From NCBI GenBank assembly GCA_045613585.1, contig JAZLBG010000033.1, positions 1 to 15,763 on the forward strand: 15,763 nt of DNA, written 5' to 3'. The notes under the pieces were generated by a model, which saw nothing but the letters and a program-made list of their open reading frames with translations, was not told where the DNA came from and made no database searches. The translations under genes and the position numbers were made by a program. Position 1 is the first letter of the stretch, and every line of letters begins with the position of its first letter. The stretch comes from Fimenecus sp045613585 (GTDB taxonomy: Bacteria > Bacillota > Clostridia > Oscillospirales > Acutalibacteraceae). This document shows positions 1-7,700 of the stretch, piece after piece.

Positions 1-20
1 TTTTATATGCGTTTTCTCGG

Positions 21-125
21 CTCCCCTTGTCAGGGGAGCTGTCGAGCGAATGCGAGACTGAGGGGTTTGTTTTGTTGGGAGTATAACCCCTCTGTCACTT
101 CGTGACATCTCCCCTTTCAGGGGAG
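21..125. repeat. MITE-like palindromic repeat made of nested hairpins
   Basis: The two arms are long imperfect inverted copies of each other. The left arm (21-67) starts CTCCCC and ends GAGGGGTT. The right arm (85-125) starts AACCCCTC and ends GGGGAG. Each arm also folds on itself: CTCCCCT/AGGGGAG at 21-38, CTCCCCT/AGGGGAG at 109-125, and a perfect GTCAC-TTC-GTGAC hairpin at 94-106. The matching inner part of the left arm (40-58) has diverged. There is no reading frame. Repeats of this look (CTCCCC...GGGGAG next to GTCACnnnGTGAC) are, from memory, common in intergenic DNA of gut Clostridia. A non-autonomous mobile element or an exported structured repeat are both possible; no target duplication was identified. 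Confidence 0.7.
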
Positions 126-190
126 ACAAGAATTTGAAAGAACTCGACAAACTCCAATTTATCTAACTTCAATCCATATTAACCACTAAC

Positions 191-218
191 AGACTTGCTG
201 AAAAGCGAGTCTTTTTTA
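191..218 (+). terminator. Rho-independent terminator, gene served lies off the left edge
   Basis: An 8-bp stem, AGACTTGC pairing with GCGAGTCT (one G-T wobble), encloses a 6-nt loop and is followed by TTTTTATT. It points rightward, but no gene lies between it and the left edge, so it probably ends a transcript whose coding part is outside the window. It also insulates the sigma-E promoter immediately downstream. Confidence 0.65.
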
Positions 219-237
219 TTACCTTAAACTACGCTTG

Positions 238-266
238 TCATATTTTCAAAGGTTATCTCATACATT
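238..266 (+). promoter_or_regulatory. Sigma-E (mother-cell) sporulation promoter of sipL-spoIVA
   Basis: TCATATT at 238-244 and CATACATT at 259-266 are separated by exactly 14 nt. They match the known Bacillus/Clostridium sigma-E consensus (KMATATT, 14-15 nt, CATACAnT) at every specified position. The expected transcription start is near 272-275, leaving a leader of roughly 30 nt before the sipL start. spoIVA is a classic sigma-E gene, so the motif agrees with the genes that follow. Confidence 0.85.
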
Positions 267-301
267 TGATTGAAATGCAAAGACGATAAAGGAGCGATAA
301 T

Positions 302-1831
302 ATGGAATTTAATTCTAATAAAGACTGTGTTTCTGTATGTACCACTGTTTTTCAGTCAAGCGCAGAACATTCTATTGACTGTGATGTAACACTACCCGAA
401 TATATGCCTGACATTGTGCGTATTCTTCGTTGTAGTGCAGTGTCAGGGGTACAATCTCACCAAATCAATGGCGACAGAATTGTGGCAGAATGTGAGTGCC
501 TTGTAAAAGTGTTATATATCTGCGAAGAGGGTAAAATCCGTTGTTTTGACCAGATGCTTCATTTTTCAAAACAGATTGAGTTAAAATCTGCTGACACAAT
601 TACCAATATATGCGTTGGTGCTAAAACTGATTATGTGAATTACCGAGTTTCTGGGCAAAGAAAGTTTGAAGTGCATGGTGCAGTAACGGTTTTTGCAAAA
701 GCAGATGACAAGAAAAAATGCGAGTTTGTAAATACTGTAACAGGTGGCGCAGTTACTGCAAAATGTGAAAACGACGAAATCTGTGACCTTGTTTCAATTA
801 CTGAAAAGACTTTTGCAATTTCTGAAACTGTTGAAACAGGCACATTGTCTGAGCCTATTGGTGCAATTATTTCTCATAGTGCAGTTGCAATTATTGATGA
901 ACTTAAAATCATTTCAAATAAAATATTCTTAAAAGGCACTATGACAATTCGTACAACTTTCACTGGTCAAGAAAGTTGCGGGGTACAAACTCTTGAAAAC
1001 ACAATAAGTATAAACCAGATTATTGAGACCCCTGATATTCACGAAAACTGTAGTGTAGATGCACTTCTTTCTGTTGCAAGTCTTGATATCAGACCTCGTT
1101 ATGACTCTGCCGGTGGCAAAAACCTACTTGACATTTCGGCTACTCTTTCATTTTCTGCTTTAAGCTATTGCGCCCGTCAGATTACTTGTATAAAAGATGC
1201 TTATTCAACAAAATATGAGTCTGACCTTAAAAAGTCTATAGTTTATATGCCTACACTCCACGAAAAAATTGACGACACATTTCTTTGTCGTGGTAATGCA
1301 GATTTTTCGTCGGGCATATCAAAGGTTTTAAGCTTTAATTGCGGAAACACCACATCTGTTTTTTCAGTTGTTGAAGATGGTATTGTAATTCGTGGTGAAG
1401 TAACTGTTGATATTATTTATGAAGATACTAACGGGAACATATCTTTTACACAAAGACAAATTCCTTTTGAATATAAGCGCCCTTTACAATTAAATGATAA
1501 TGTACTCACCTGCAAGCCCCACTGTGTTGCAGCAGCTTGGAGCTATGTGCTTGTTGAGGGAAATAAAATAGATATTCGCATTGAAATACAAATTAATGGA
1601 TTTGTATTTTCTGAAAATGAAAAAAGTATTATTACTGAAATCAATGTTGATGAATCAAAGGTCAAAGCAGTTAAAACTGCGTCACTTACTGTATATTTTG
1701 CTGAATGTGACGAGTCACTGTGGAATATTGCAGAAAAATACAACACAACAGTTGAAGCAATTATGCGAGAAAATCACTTAACAGGCAATTCTACCGAGAA
1801 AAAGTGCAAATTGCTTATTCCAAAGGTGTAA
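302..1831 (+). CDS. sipL: SipL-like spore coat morphogenesis protein (DUF3794 + LysM)
   Basis: The 509-residue product has DUF3794-type beta-rich repeats over most of its length (roughly residues 20-450, including the opening motif CDVTLPEYMPDIVRILR at about 27-43) and a C-terminal LysM module (about 462-508, with ESLWNIAEKYNTT and a final LLIPKV). This is the architecture of Clostridioides difficile SipL, a functional counterpart of Bacillus SpoVID. SipL binds SpoIVA through its LysM domain and tethers the coat to the forespore in the mother cell. There is no signal peptide or membrane segment. The ATG at 302 has AAAGGAG at 288-294. The gene is followed 13 nt later by spoIVA, which supports the assignment beyond domain content. 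Other DUF3794-LysM proteins exist in Clostridia, but the pairing with spoIVA makes SipL the best call. Confidence 0.88.
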   Translation: MEFNSNKDCVSVCTTVFQSSAEHSIDCDVTLPEYMPDIVRILRCSAVSGVQSHQINGDRIVAECECLVKVLYICEEGKIRCFDQMLHFSKQIELKSADTITNICVGAKTDYVNYRVSGQRKFEVHGAVTVFAKADDKKKCEFVNTVTGGAVTAKCENDEICDLVSITEKTFAISETVETGTLSEPIGAIISHSAVAIIDELKIISNKIFLKGTMTIRTTFTGQESCGVQTLENTISINQIIETPDIHENCSVDALLSVASLDIRPRYDSAGGKNLLDISATLSFSALSYCARQITCIKDAYSTKYESDLKKSIVYMPTLHEKIDDTFLCRGNADFSSGISKVLSFNCGNTTSVFSVVEDGIVIRGEVTVDIIYEDTNGNISFTQRQIPFEYKRPLQLNDNVLTCKPHCVAAAWSYVLVEGNKIDIRIEIQINGFVFSENEKSIITEINVDESKVKAVKTASLTVYFAECDESLWNIAEKYNTTVEAIMRENHLTGNSTEKKCKLLIPKV

Positions 1832-1844
1832 AGGAGGGTTTAAT

Positions 1845-3323
1845 ATGAAAAGTTCAAGTATTTATAACGACATTGCAGTGCGTACAGGTGGTGACATTTA
1901 TATTGGCGTTGTAGGCCCTGTAAGAACAGGCAAATCCACCTTTATTAAAAGATTTATGGACTCTGTTGTAATTCCTAATATGGAAGATGGTGCTGTAAAA
2001 GACCGTGCAACTGATGAATTGCCACAATCTTCCGCAGGGCGTACAATTATGACTACCGAGCCTAAATTTATACCTGAAAATGCAGTTAAAATTACACTTC
2101 CTGACAATGCAAGCTTTAATGTAAGAATGATTGACTGCGTTGGTTATATTGTGCCAAGTTCTTTAGGGTATATTGAGGGCGACGGGCCACGAATGGTGCA
2201 TACCCCTTGGTTTGAAAATGAAATACCTTTCAATATGGCGGCAGAAATCGGTACACAAAAGGTAATTACTGAACACTCAACCATTGGTCTTGTGGTTACA
2301 ACTGACGGCAGTATCAGTGATATTCCACGAGATGAATACGAAGAAGCCGAAGAACGAGTAATTAACGAATTGAAAGAACTTAACAAGCCTTTTGTGGTGC
2401 TTCTTAACTGTATGTACCCTAAAGGTGAGTCTGCACAAAAGCTCTGCGATGAGTTATCAGTAAAATACTCTGTACCCGTTATGGCGGTTAACTGTTTAGA
2501 GTTAAATGAACAAGAAATAAAAGAGATTATTACACAAATCCTTTTTGAATTCCCCGTTAAAGAAATTGCCATCGACTTACCTTTATGGCTTGTGTCACTC
2601 CCTGACGACCATTGGCTTAAAACAGAGGTTGTTAAAAAGGTTTGGGAGTCCATTGAAAATGTAACCTATGTGCGAGATATAAGCGTTATGACTGACTCCC
2701 TTTGCAAATGCGACCATATTACAAACGCTCATATAAGCAATATGGATTTAAGCGTTGGCAGTGCATGGCTTTCAGTCCAGATGAATAACGATTTATTCTA
2801 TAAAATACTCCACGAAACTACGGGAATTTCAATTGACAGTGAGCAAGGGCTACTTTCTTGTATGCAAGAGTTATCTGCAATCAAAAAAGAATATGAGCGT
2901 ATTAAATCTGCCCTTGACGAAGTAGAAACTACAGGCTATGGAATTGTAATGCCTACCATTGACCAGCTCACCCTTGAAGAGCCCCAAATTGTAAAGCAAG
3001 GTGGCAGATATGGTGTACGCCTTTGTGCATCTGCACCGTCAATTCATATGATGCGCGCCGACATTAAAACAGAAGTTGCCCCAATAGTTGGTAGTGAAAG
3101 TCAGTCTGAAGAGTTGGTTAAATATCTTCTTGCAGGCTTTGAAGAAGACCCCCATAAAATCTGGGAGTCAAATATTTTTGGCAAATCACTAAACGACCTT
3201 GTAAACGAAGGTCTTCGCAACAAACTTTATCATATGCCAACTGACGCCAGAATGAAATTCCAAGAAACGTTAGAGCGGGTAATAAACGAAAGTTGCAACG
3301 GACTTTTGTGCATAATTTTATAA
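1845..3323 (+). CDS. spoIVA: Stage IV sporulation protein A, coat-basement ATPase
   Basis: SpoIVA is the mother-cell ATPase that polymerises irreversibly on the outer forespore membrane and forms the platform for coat assembly. The product is 492 residues, the same length as the Bacillus subtilis protein. Visible motifs are Walker A GPVRTGKST (24-32, K30), the sensor threonines in MTTEPKF (T70/T71), and a Walker B-type aspartate in RMIDCVG (D97). A middle region and a C-terminal part ending in a hydrophobic LLCIIL, the end thought to contact the membrane-anchoring partner SpoVM, complete the family pattern. The start has a strong AAGGAGG (1831-1837) that overlaps the sipL stop by one base, so the two genes form one sigma-E transcription unit. 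Its natural terminator appears to be split by the downstream insertion sequence. Confidence 0.97.
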   Translation: MKSSSIYNDIAVRTGGDIYIGVVGPVRTGKSTFIKRFMDSVVIPNMEDGAVKDRATDELPQSSAGRTIMTTEPKFIPENAVKITLPDNASFNVRMIDCVGYIVPSSLGYIEGDGPRMVHTPWFENEIPFNMAAEIGTQKVITEHSTIGLVVTTDGSISDIPRDEYEEAEERVINELKELNKPFVVLLNCMYPKGESAQKLCDELSVKYSVPVMAVNCLELNEQEIKEIITQILFEFPVKEIAIDLPLWLVSLPDDHWLKTEVVKKVWESIENVTYVRDISVMTDSLCKCDHITNAHISNMDLSVGSAWLSVQMNNDLFYKILHETTGISIDSEQGLLSCMQELSAIKKEYERIKSALDEVETTGYGIVMPTIDQLTLEEPQIVKQGGRYGVRLCASAPSIHMMRADIKTEVAPIVGSESQSEELVKYLLAGFEEDPHKIWESNIFGKSLNDLVNEGLRNKLYHMPTDARMKFQETLERVINESCNGLLCIIL

Positions 3324-3329
3324 ATTAAA

Positions 3330-3346
3330 AAAGGCGAGGTTTTATT
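3330..3346 (+). terminator. Left half of a split bidirectional terminator after spoIVA
   Basis: AAAG-GC-GAGGTT (3330-3341) would pair with AACCTC-AAGG-CTTT (4687-4700) if the insertion sequence at 3347-4684 were removed, leaving a 7-nt loop. Downstream of the joined stem lie ATTTTATT on the plus strand and TTTTTT on the minus strand. That suits a terminator shared by spoIVA and the convergent protease gene. The pairing is seen directly; the ancestral state is inferred. Confidence 0.45.
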
Positions 3347-3376
3347 TGAACAAGTCCATAAAAAATGGACTATAGA
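3346..3376 (+). promoter_or_regulatory. Possible weak transposase promoter at the IS left end
   Basis: TTGAAC (3346-3351) and TATAGA (3371-3376) could serve as -35 and -10, but the 19-nt spacing is long. The -35 includes one base of flanking DNA. The start of transcription would fall near 3383, at the edge of the hairpin that covers the orfA ribosome binding site. Confidence 0.3.
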
Positions 3377-3384
3377 AAAAAGAG

Positions 3385-3420
3385 CCCTCTTGATGTAGAA
3401 TAACATCAGGAGGGTTTTGT
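3385..3420 (+). promoter_or_regulatory. Hairpin sequestering the orfA ribosome binding site, terminator-like
   Basis: CCCTCTTGATGT (3385-3396) pairs along 12 bp (one T-G wobble) with ACATCAGGAGGG (3403-3414) across a 6-nt loop. The right arm contains the orfA Shine-Dalgarno AGGAGGG (3408-3414), 7 nt before the ATG at 3422. TTTTGTT follows the stem. Transcripts entering from outside, for example spoIVA read-through, would form the full hairpin. They would then be terminated or left poorly translated. This resembles the protection against impinging transcription known for several insertion sequences. Confidence 0.7.
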
Positions 3421-3421
3421 T

Positions 3422-3772
3422 ATGCCAAGAAGTTATAAACACATAAGTCAATATGAAAATGAAATATTAGAATTAAAGTCACAAGGGTATGGAAGAAAAT
3501 CGATAGCAAGCAAATTAGGACTTGAAGAAATACAAGTTAAAAACATGTTGTATAGACACAATGTAAAACAACGACAAGTTGAAGCAGGAAAAGCACTTCA
3601 TAAGAAAGGCAGACCTTGTAGAAGAGACAATGAACTTCCACCATCAATACAACGATTAGATAAACTTGCACAAATGAGATATGTATTGGCAAGCAAGGAC
3701 AGATATATAAAGCGATTAGAAATGGAAAATGAGTTAATGCGGGATTTTCTCTCGCTCACAGAAAGGAAGTGA
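3422..3772 (+). CDS. IS3-family transposase OrfA (helix-turn-helix subunit)
   Basis: OrfA is 116 residues, basic, with a helix-turn-helix region at about residues 18-47 (containing YGRKSIASKLGLEEIQVKN) that should bind the IS ends. A leucine-rich coiled-coil stretch at about 79-112 resembles the zipper by which IS3 OrfA and OrfAB multimerise. The ATG at 3422 has AGGAGGG 7 nt upstream, inside the hairpin described separately. The frame ends in a four-base GTGA overlap with orfB, which lies in the -1 frame. IS3 elements normally make the active OrfAB fusion by -1 frameshifting; the open overlap in the orfB frame runs from 3733 to 3772. Confidence 0.9.
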   Translation: MPRSYKHISQYENEILELKSQGYGRKSIASKLGLEEIQVKNMLYRHNVKQRQVEAGKALHKKGRPCRRDNELPPSIQRLDKLAQMRYVLASKDRYIKRLEMENELMRDFLSLTERK

Positions 3773-4623
3773 GACCATCAATTAAATATCAAGTAATAAT
3801 GAAGCATAAGGATAAATACACTATCAGTCAAATGTGCAAATTTTTCGGCGTATCAAGAAGTGGATATTACGCGTTCTTCAAGCGAATGTATAGACCAGAT
3901 AGAGATTTACCCCTAGCAAATATGATAAAAGAATGTCAAAAGCAATCGCATGACACTTATGGGTATCGAAGAGTACATATATGGCTTGAAAGACAAGGTG
4001 TGTATCGTAATCCAAAGACTGTGTTAAGAATTATGCAAAAATACAACTTGTTATCGGTTGTTCGTAGAAAAAGATTCAAATATGTATCTGAACATTTACA
4101 TAAATATCCCAATTTACTTAACAGAGAATTCAATGCCGTCAGACCTAATCAAAAATGGGTTACTGATATATCATACATACCAACAGAAGAAGGTGTTTGT
4201 TATCTATCGGTAATTCGAGACCTTTATAATAATAGTATTGTTGCCCATCATATTTCAAAAGATATGACTGTAAAATTAGTTCTTGACACAATCAACAAAG
4301 CCATGCAAAAAGAAACGGTCACTGCAGAGTTGCAGCTCCACAGTGACCAAGGCGCACAATATATCTCACACGAATATTTTACGCTAACTAAATCATACGG
4401 CATAACTCCTTCAATGTCAAGACGAGGAAATCCGTATGATAATGCTATGGCAGAAAATTTCTTTTCAATTCTAAAAACAGAATGTATCCATCGCACTAAA
4501 ATTGCTGGATATGAGGAGGCTAGCCTCCTCATATCCGAATACATTAACTTTTACAACAATTATCGTATTCAAACAAAAACAAAACTGACTCCGTTAGAAA
4601 AACGAAATCAGTTTGTTGCTTAA
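3769..4623 (+). CDS. IS3-family transposase OrfB (DDE integrase core)
   Basis: This 284-residue protein carries the retroviral-integrase-type catalytic core that cuts and joins the IS ends. The order is an HTH-like N-terminus (HDTYGYRRVH, about 61-70), then D133 in VTDISYIP, D193 in LHSDQGAQY and E229 in NAMAENFFS. The 35 residues between the second D and the E, with K236 seven residues after the E, give the D-D(35)E signature of IS3/IS150 transposases. The GTG start at 3769 overlaps the orfA stop (GTGA). Translation may be by coupling or by -1 frameshifting; I see no canonical slippery heptamer in phase. Bases 4507-4536 within the gene form a perfect 30-bp palindrome. No frameshift or internal stop is present. 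Confidence 0.95.
   Translation: MRPSIKYQVIMKHKDKYTISQMCKFFGVSRSGYYAFFKRMYRPDRDLPLANMIKECQKQSHDTYGYRRVHIWLERQGVYRNPKTVLRIMQKYNLLSVVRRKRFKYVSEHLHKYPNLLNREFNAVRPNQKWVTDISYIPTEEGVCYLSVIRDLYNNSIVAHHISKDMTVKLVLDTINKAMQKETVTAELQLHSDQGAQYISHEYFTLTKSYGITPSMSRRGNPYDNAMAENFFSILKTECIHRTKIAGYEEASLLISEYINFYNNYRIQTKTKLTPLEKRNQFVA
4507..4536. repeat. Perfect 30-bp palindrome inside the orfB transposase gene
   Basis: GGATATGAGGAGGCT (4507-4521) is followed directly by its exact reverse complement (4522-4536), with the centre inside the NheI-like CTAG core. It encodes GYEEASLLIS of OrfB without disturbing the frame. In RNA it would form a hairpin of about 13 bp with a 4-nt loop. It contains GGAGG on both strands. 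No T-tract follows, so it is not an obvious terminator. Confidence 0.85.
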
Positions 4624-4703
4624 AATTTAATTTTCTACACCAAGTAGGCTTTTTTGTACTGTCTGCATAACTTGGGGCAGTTCAGTAACCTCAAGGCTTT
4701 ATT

Positions 4704-7700
4704 TTATTGGTCTAAAACCATTTTTAGAATTGCACGGGAATCAGCAATTGAAACTTCACCATCACCATTTATATCAGCAGCAAGTGTTTGTAGCATATCT
4801 AATTCTACATCACCTAAAACTGCTTTCAAAACTAAACGTGCATCAACAATAGAAATTTCATTATCACCATTTACATCACATAAAATGTAGTTAAGCTCTG
4901 CACTATTAATTAAATCTTTTATTTGCTTAACATATTCGTCTAATAACGCCTGTTGTGCTAACGAATATTGAGTAACATCTATCTGGAATAATGCATCAAC
5001 TTCGTCAAACTCGCCTTCTTTATAAAGCGTTTTATCTATTTGCTGATATACTTCATATAACTCATAAAATTCGGTATAATCTGCATCCTTATATTCTGGT
5101 GCATTTACAATTGCTTTTGTAGTAACAGTATCAACACTTATGCCGTCGTTACTTGTAATTACACAATAATATGCTTCTGCTTTATCATCACGAGAAGGTT
5201 TATAATAGCAATGTATTGCGCCTTCAATAGGAACACCATTCTCATTTGAAATAGAATCATTTTTATACCATTGATATGTACAATTAAAGCCTTGTGCATA
5301 AACAAAAACAAATCCTGATTCAGCATCAACATTATCGTTAGGTTCATAAATAATTGCGGGAACAGCAAAAAATTCCTTGTTATTTTCACTTGCAATTTCT
5401 TCTGCATATGTTCCCTTATGTCCATAAACCTTAAAATCAGTTGATGGGATTGATGTGATTTTTTCTAAAGTGCTTGGAACAGTAAAATTTACAAGGGTAT
5501 CTGGCAAACTTTTAATAGTTTCAACACAGTCAAATTTAAGATGTTGAACAGAGGAACCGGCAAATGCATTCTTCACAACAACCTTTGTTGATGGCAAATA
5601 CAACACACTCAACTGAGAACAACCATTAAAAGTGTTGCTGTTCAACTGTTCGAGTTTTGGTAAAGAAACAAATTTTAATGATGAGCAATTCTGGAACACA
5701 TAAGCCCCTGTTGAATTTACATTAGGGAAGCTCACACCTTTAAGGCTTGTATTATCAGCAAATGCATAGTTCCCTATTTCTTCAATGTTCTCTATGATTA
5801 TTCTTTCTAAACCTGTGTTTCTGAACGCATTTGCAGATATTTTGGTTGCAGAACTAACATCAATTGTTTTTAATGCAATACAGTCACGGAAAGTACCTAT
5901 ATTTATATTTTCAACAGATGTTAATATTGCAGTTTCAAGCTTATCGCATCCATTAAACACGTTACTACCTAAGTCGGTAACGCTTTCTAAATGTATTTCT
6001 TTAATTCCAGATTCTGAAAAAGCATAGTCACCAATACCTTCAAGTGTTGGAAAATCGACAGAAACAAGATTTTCACAACCTATAAAAGCTTGCGCACCAA
6101 GAATACTAACTGATGAACCACTAATACTTTCGAGTTTTTTGCAATCTTTAAAAGCAATTGATTTTATTGTACTTACAGTTTCAGGTAAAATAACTTTTTT
6201 AATAAATGAATTTTCTTTAAAAGCACCTGAGGCAATTCCGTTAACAACTTTACCTTGAACAATTTCAGGTATAACTAATTCCTCATTTGAGCCGTAATAA
6301 TCAGTAATTTCACCTGATGCATTTATTTCAAAATCCTGTTCTTCTGAATCGGTGTGTCGTTCATATTCAGCTGTAACTATTGAGCTTGGATTTGCGCCTT
6401 TACCGATTGCAACAGCTGCAATTTTTGTATTAGTTGTAATTTTAATTGGAGATGTATATTCGTTTCCATCAAACAAACCACCTGCTGCTAAATTACCTTC
6501 ATTATAAATAATATAATATATAGTTGCATCTTTGTCAGGGCAAGAAATAGAAACATTAAATGGTTCTGTAAATGTACAACTGTCAACGCTGAATACCGGG
6601 TCAGCTGTTGTAGGCTTACCATCAAGTAAATATTCAAGATACAGCAAACCTGCACCATAATAGTTATGATTTTCTAACTCACTCATTGCAATTGCATAAT
6701 CTTTAATCATTTCTTCACATTCATCTGCAGGTTTATCAAGAAAAACTGTTTGCAAAATAGCAAGACCCGCAGAAACCTGTGGAGCTGACATTGATGTACC
6801 ACTCATTGAAGTGTATGTATTATTCAGGTAACAGCTTTTAATATTTTGACCTGGAGCTGCTATATCAATTGTGCTATCATAGTTTGAAAAACTTGCCAGT
6901 TTATCATTTTTATCAGTAGCACTAACAGTAATGGCAGAGTCTATACAAGCTGGTGTTATATAAACATTATCAAGGTCTACGCCCTTATTACCCGCAGCTG
7001 CAACAACATTAACATCATTTGCAACAGCATTATTCACAGAATCAATCATCGTTTGACTTTTATTCTGTGCTGCAAGGCTCATATTGATAATATCAGCACC
7101 GTCCGCAACTGCCAAATCAACTGCAACTGCAATACTACTTAATGACCCGTTACCCATATCATTCAATACTTTATATGGTTTAATTTTAACATTATCTAAT
7201 GTATTTCCTACAATAATGCCTGTAACGTGAGTGCCATGTCCATAATCATCTTCAACACTATTTCTCTCACCTGAAGAACTACCATTATAATCTGAATAAA
7301 CAAGTCTGTTTTCAAAATATTCATGGTCAGTATCAACACCACTATCAATAACAGCAACTAAAACATAGTCATCATTTATCATTTCTTTAAGTTTTTCTTC
7401 AATGCTAGAAAAACCTATTTTTTCTGATACCCATTCAATTGCTTCTGCAGTAGCATCATCCCAGTCAGAAATATAACCATCAACATTAATTTCTGGCACT
7501 TCAACATCGTCTTGTGCACTCAAAATAATATCAGGTTCAACATAGTCAATATAATCACAACTAAGATAATATTTATATGCTAGTTTTGTAGCTAAGACGC
7601 TATTATACTGTAAAATATAAAGGTTGTTGTAACCACTAACACAATCAATTGCGCCTTTATAATCAATTGATTTTTTTGATTTAACAATTAATCTTTGAGT

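Larger units (their letters stand above)
3347..4684 (+). mobile_element. IS3-family insertion sequence, 1338 bp, apparently intact
   Basis: The element carries two overlapping transposase frames (orfA, orfB) between imperfect inverted ends. The left end reads TGAAC at 3347 and the right end reads GTTCA up to 4684. Internal blocks match in inverted orientation at equal distance from the tips: AAAAAAG, then CTTG(A/G)TGTAGAA. The TG...CA tips agree with the IS3 family. The left tip also contains a small perfect hairpin, GTCCAT-AAAAA-ATGGAC (3354-3370). Both frames are full length with all catalytic residues, so it may still be active. No clear 3-4 bp target duplication is visible (ATT on the left, GTA on the right), so it may be an old insertion, or the tips may be off by a base or two. 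It probably belongs to the IS150 subgroup, but that needs an ISfinder comparison. Confidence 0.88.

Noticed and set aside
2144..2653. 169-residue open frame on the minus strand
   Set aside because: It lies wholly within spoIVA on the opposite strand, has no ribosome binding site and no recognisable domain; it is a coding shadow.
4624..4660. Terminator after orfB before TTTTTT
   Set aside because: Only a 4-bp CTAC/GTAG stem precedes the T-run; too weak to call, and the region is part of the IS inverted end.
3343..4688. Target-site duplication flanking the insertion sequence
   Set aside because: The immediate flanks (ATT on the left, GTA on the right) differ, and shifting the ends by a base or two gives no convincing repeat.
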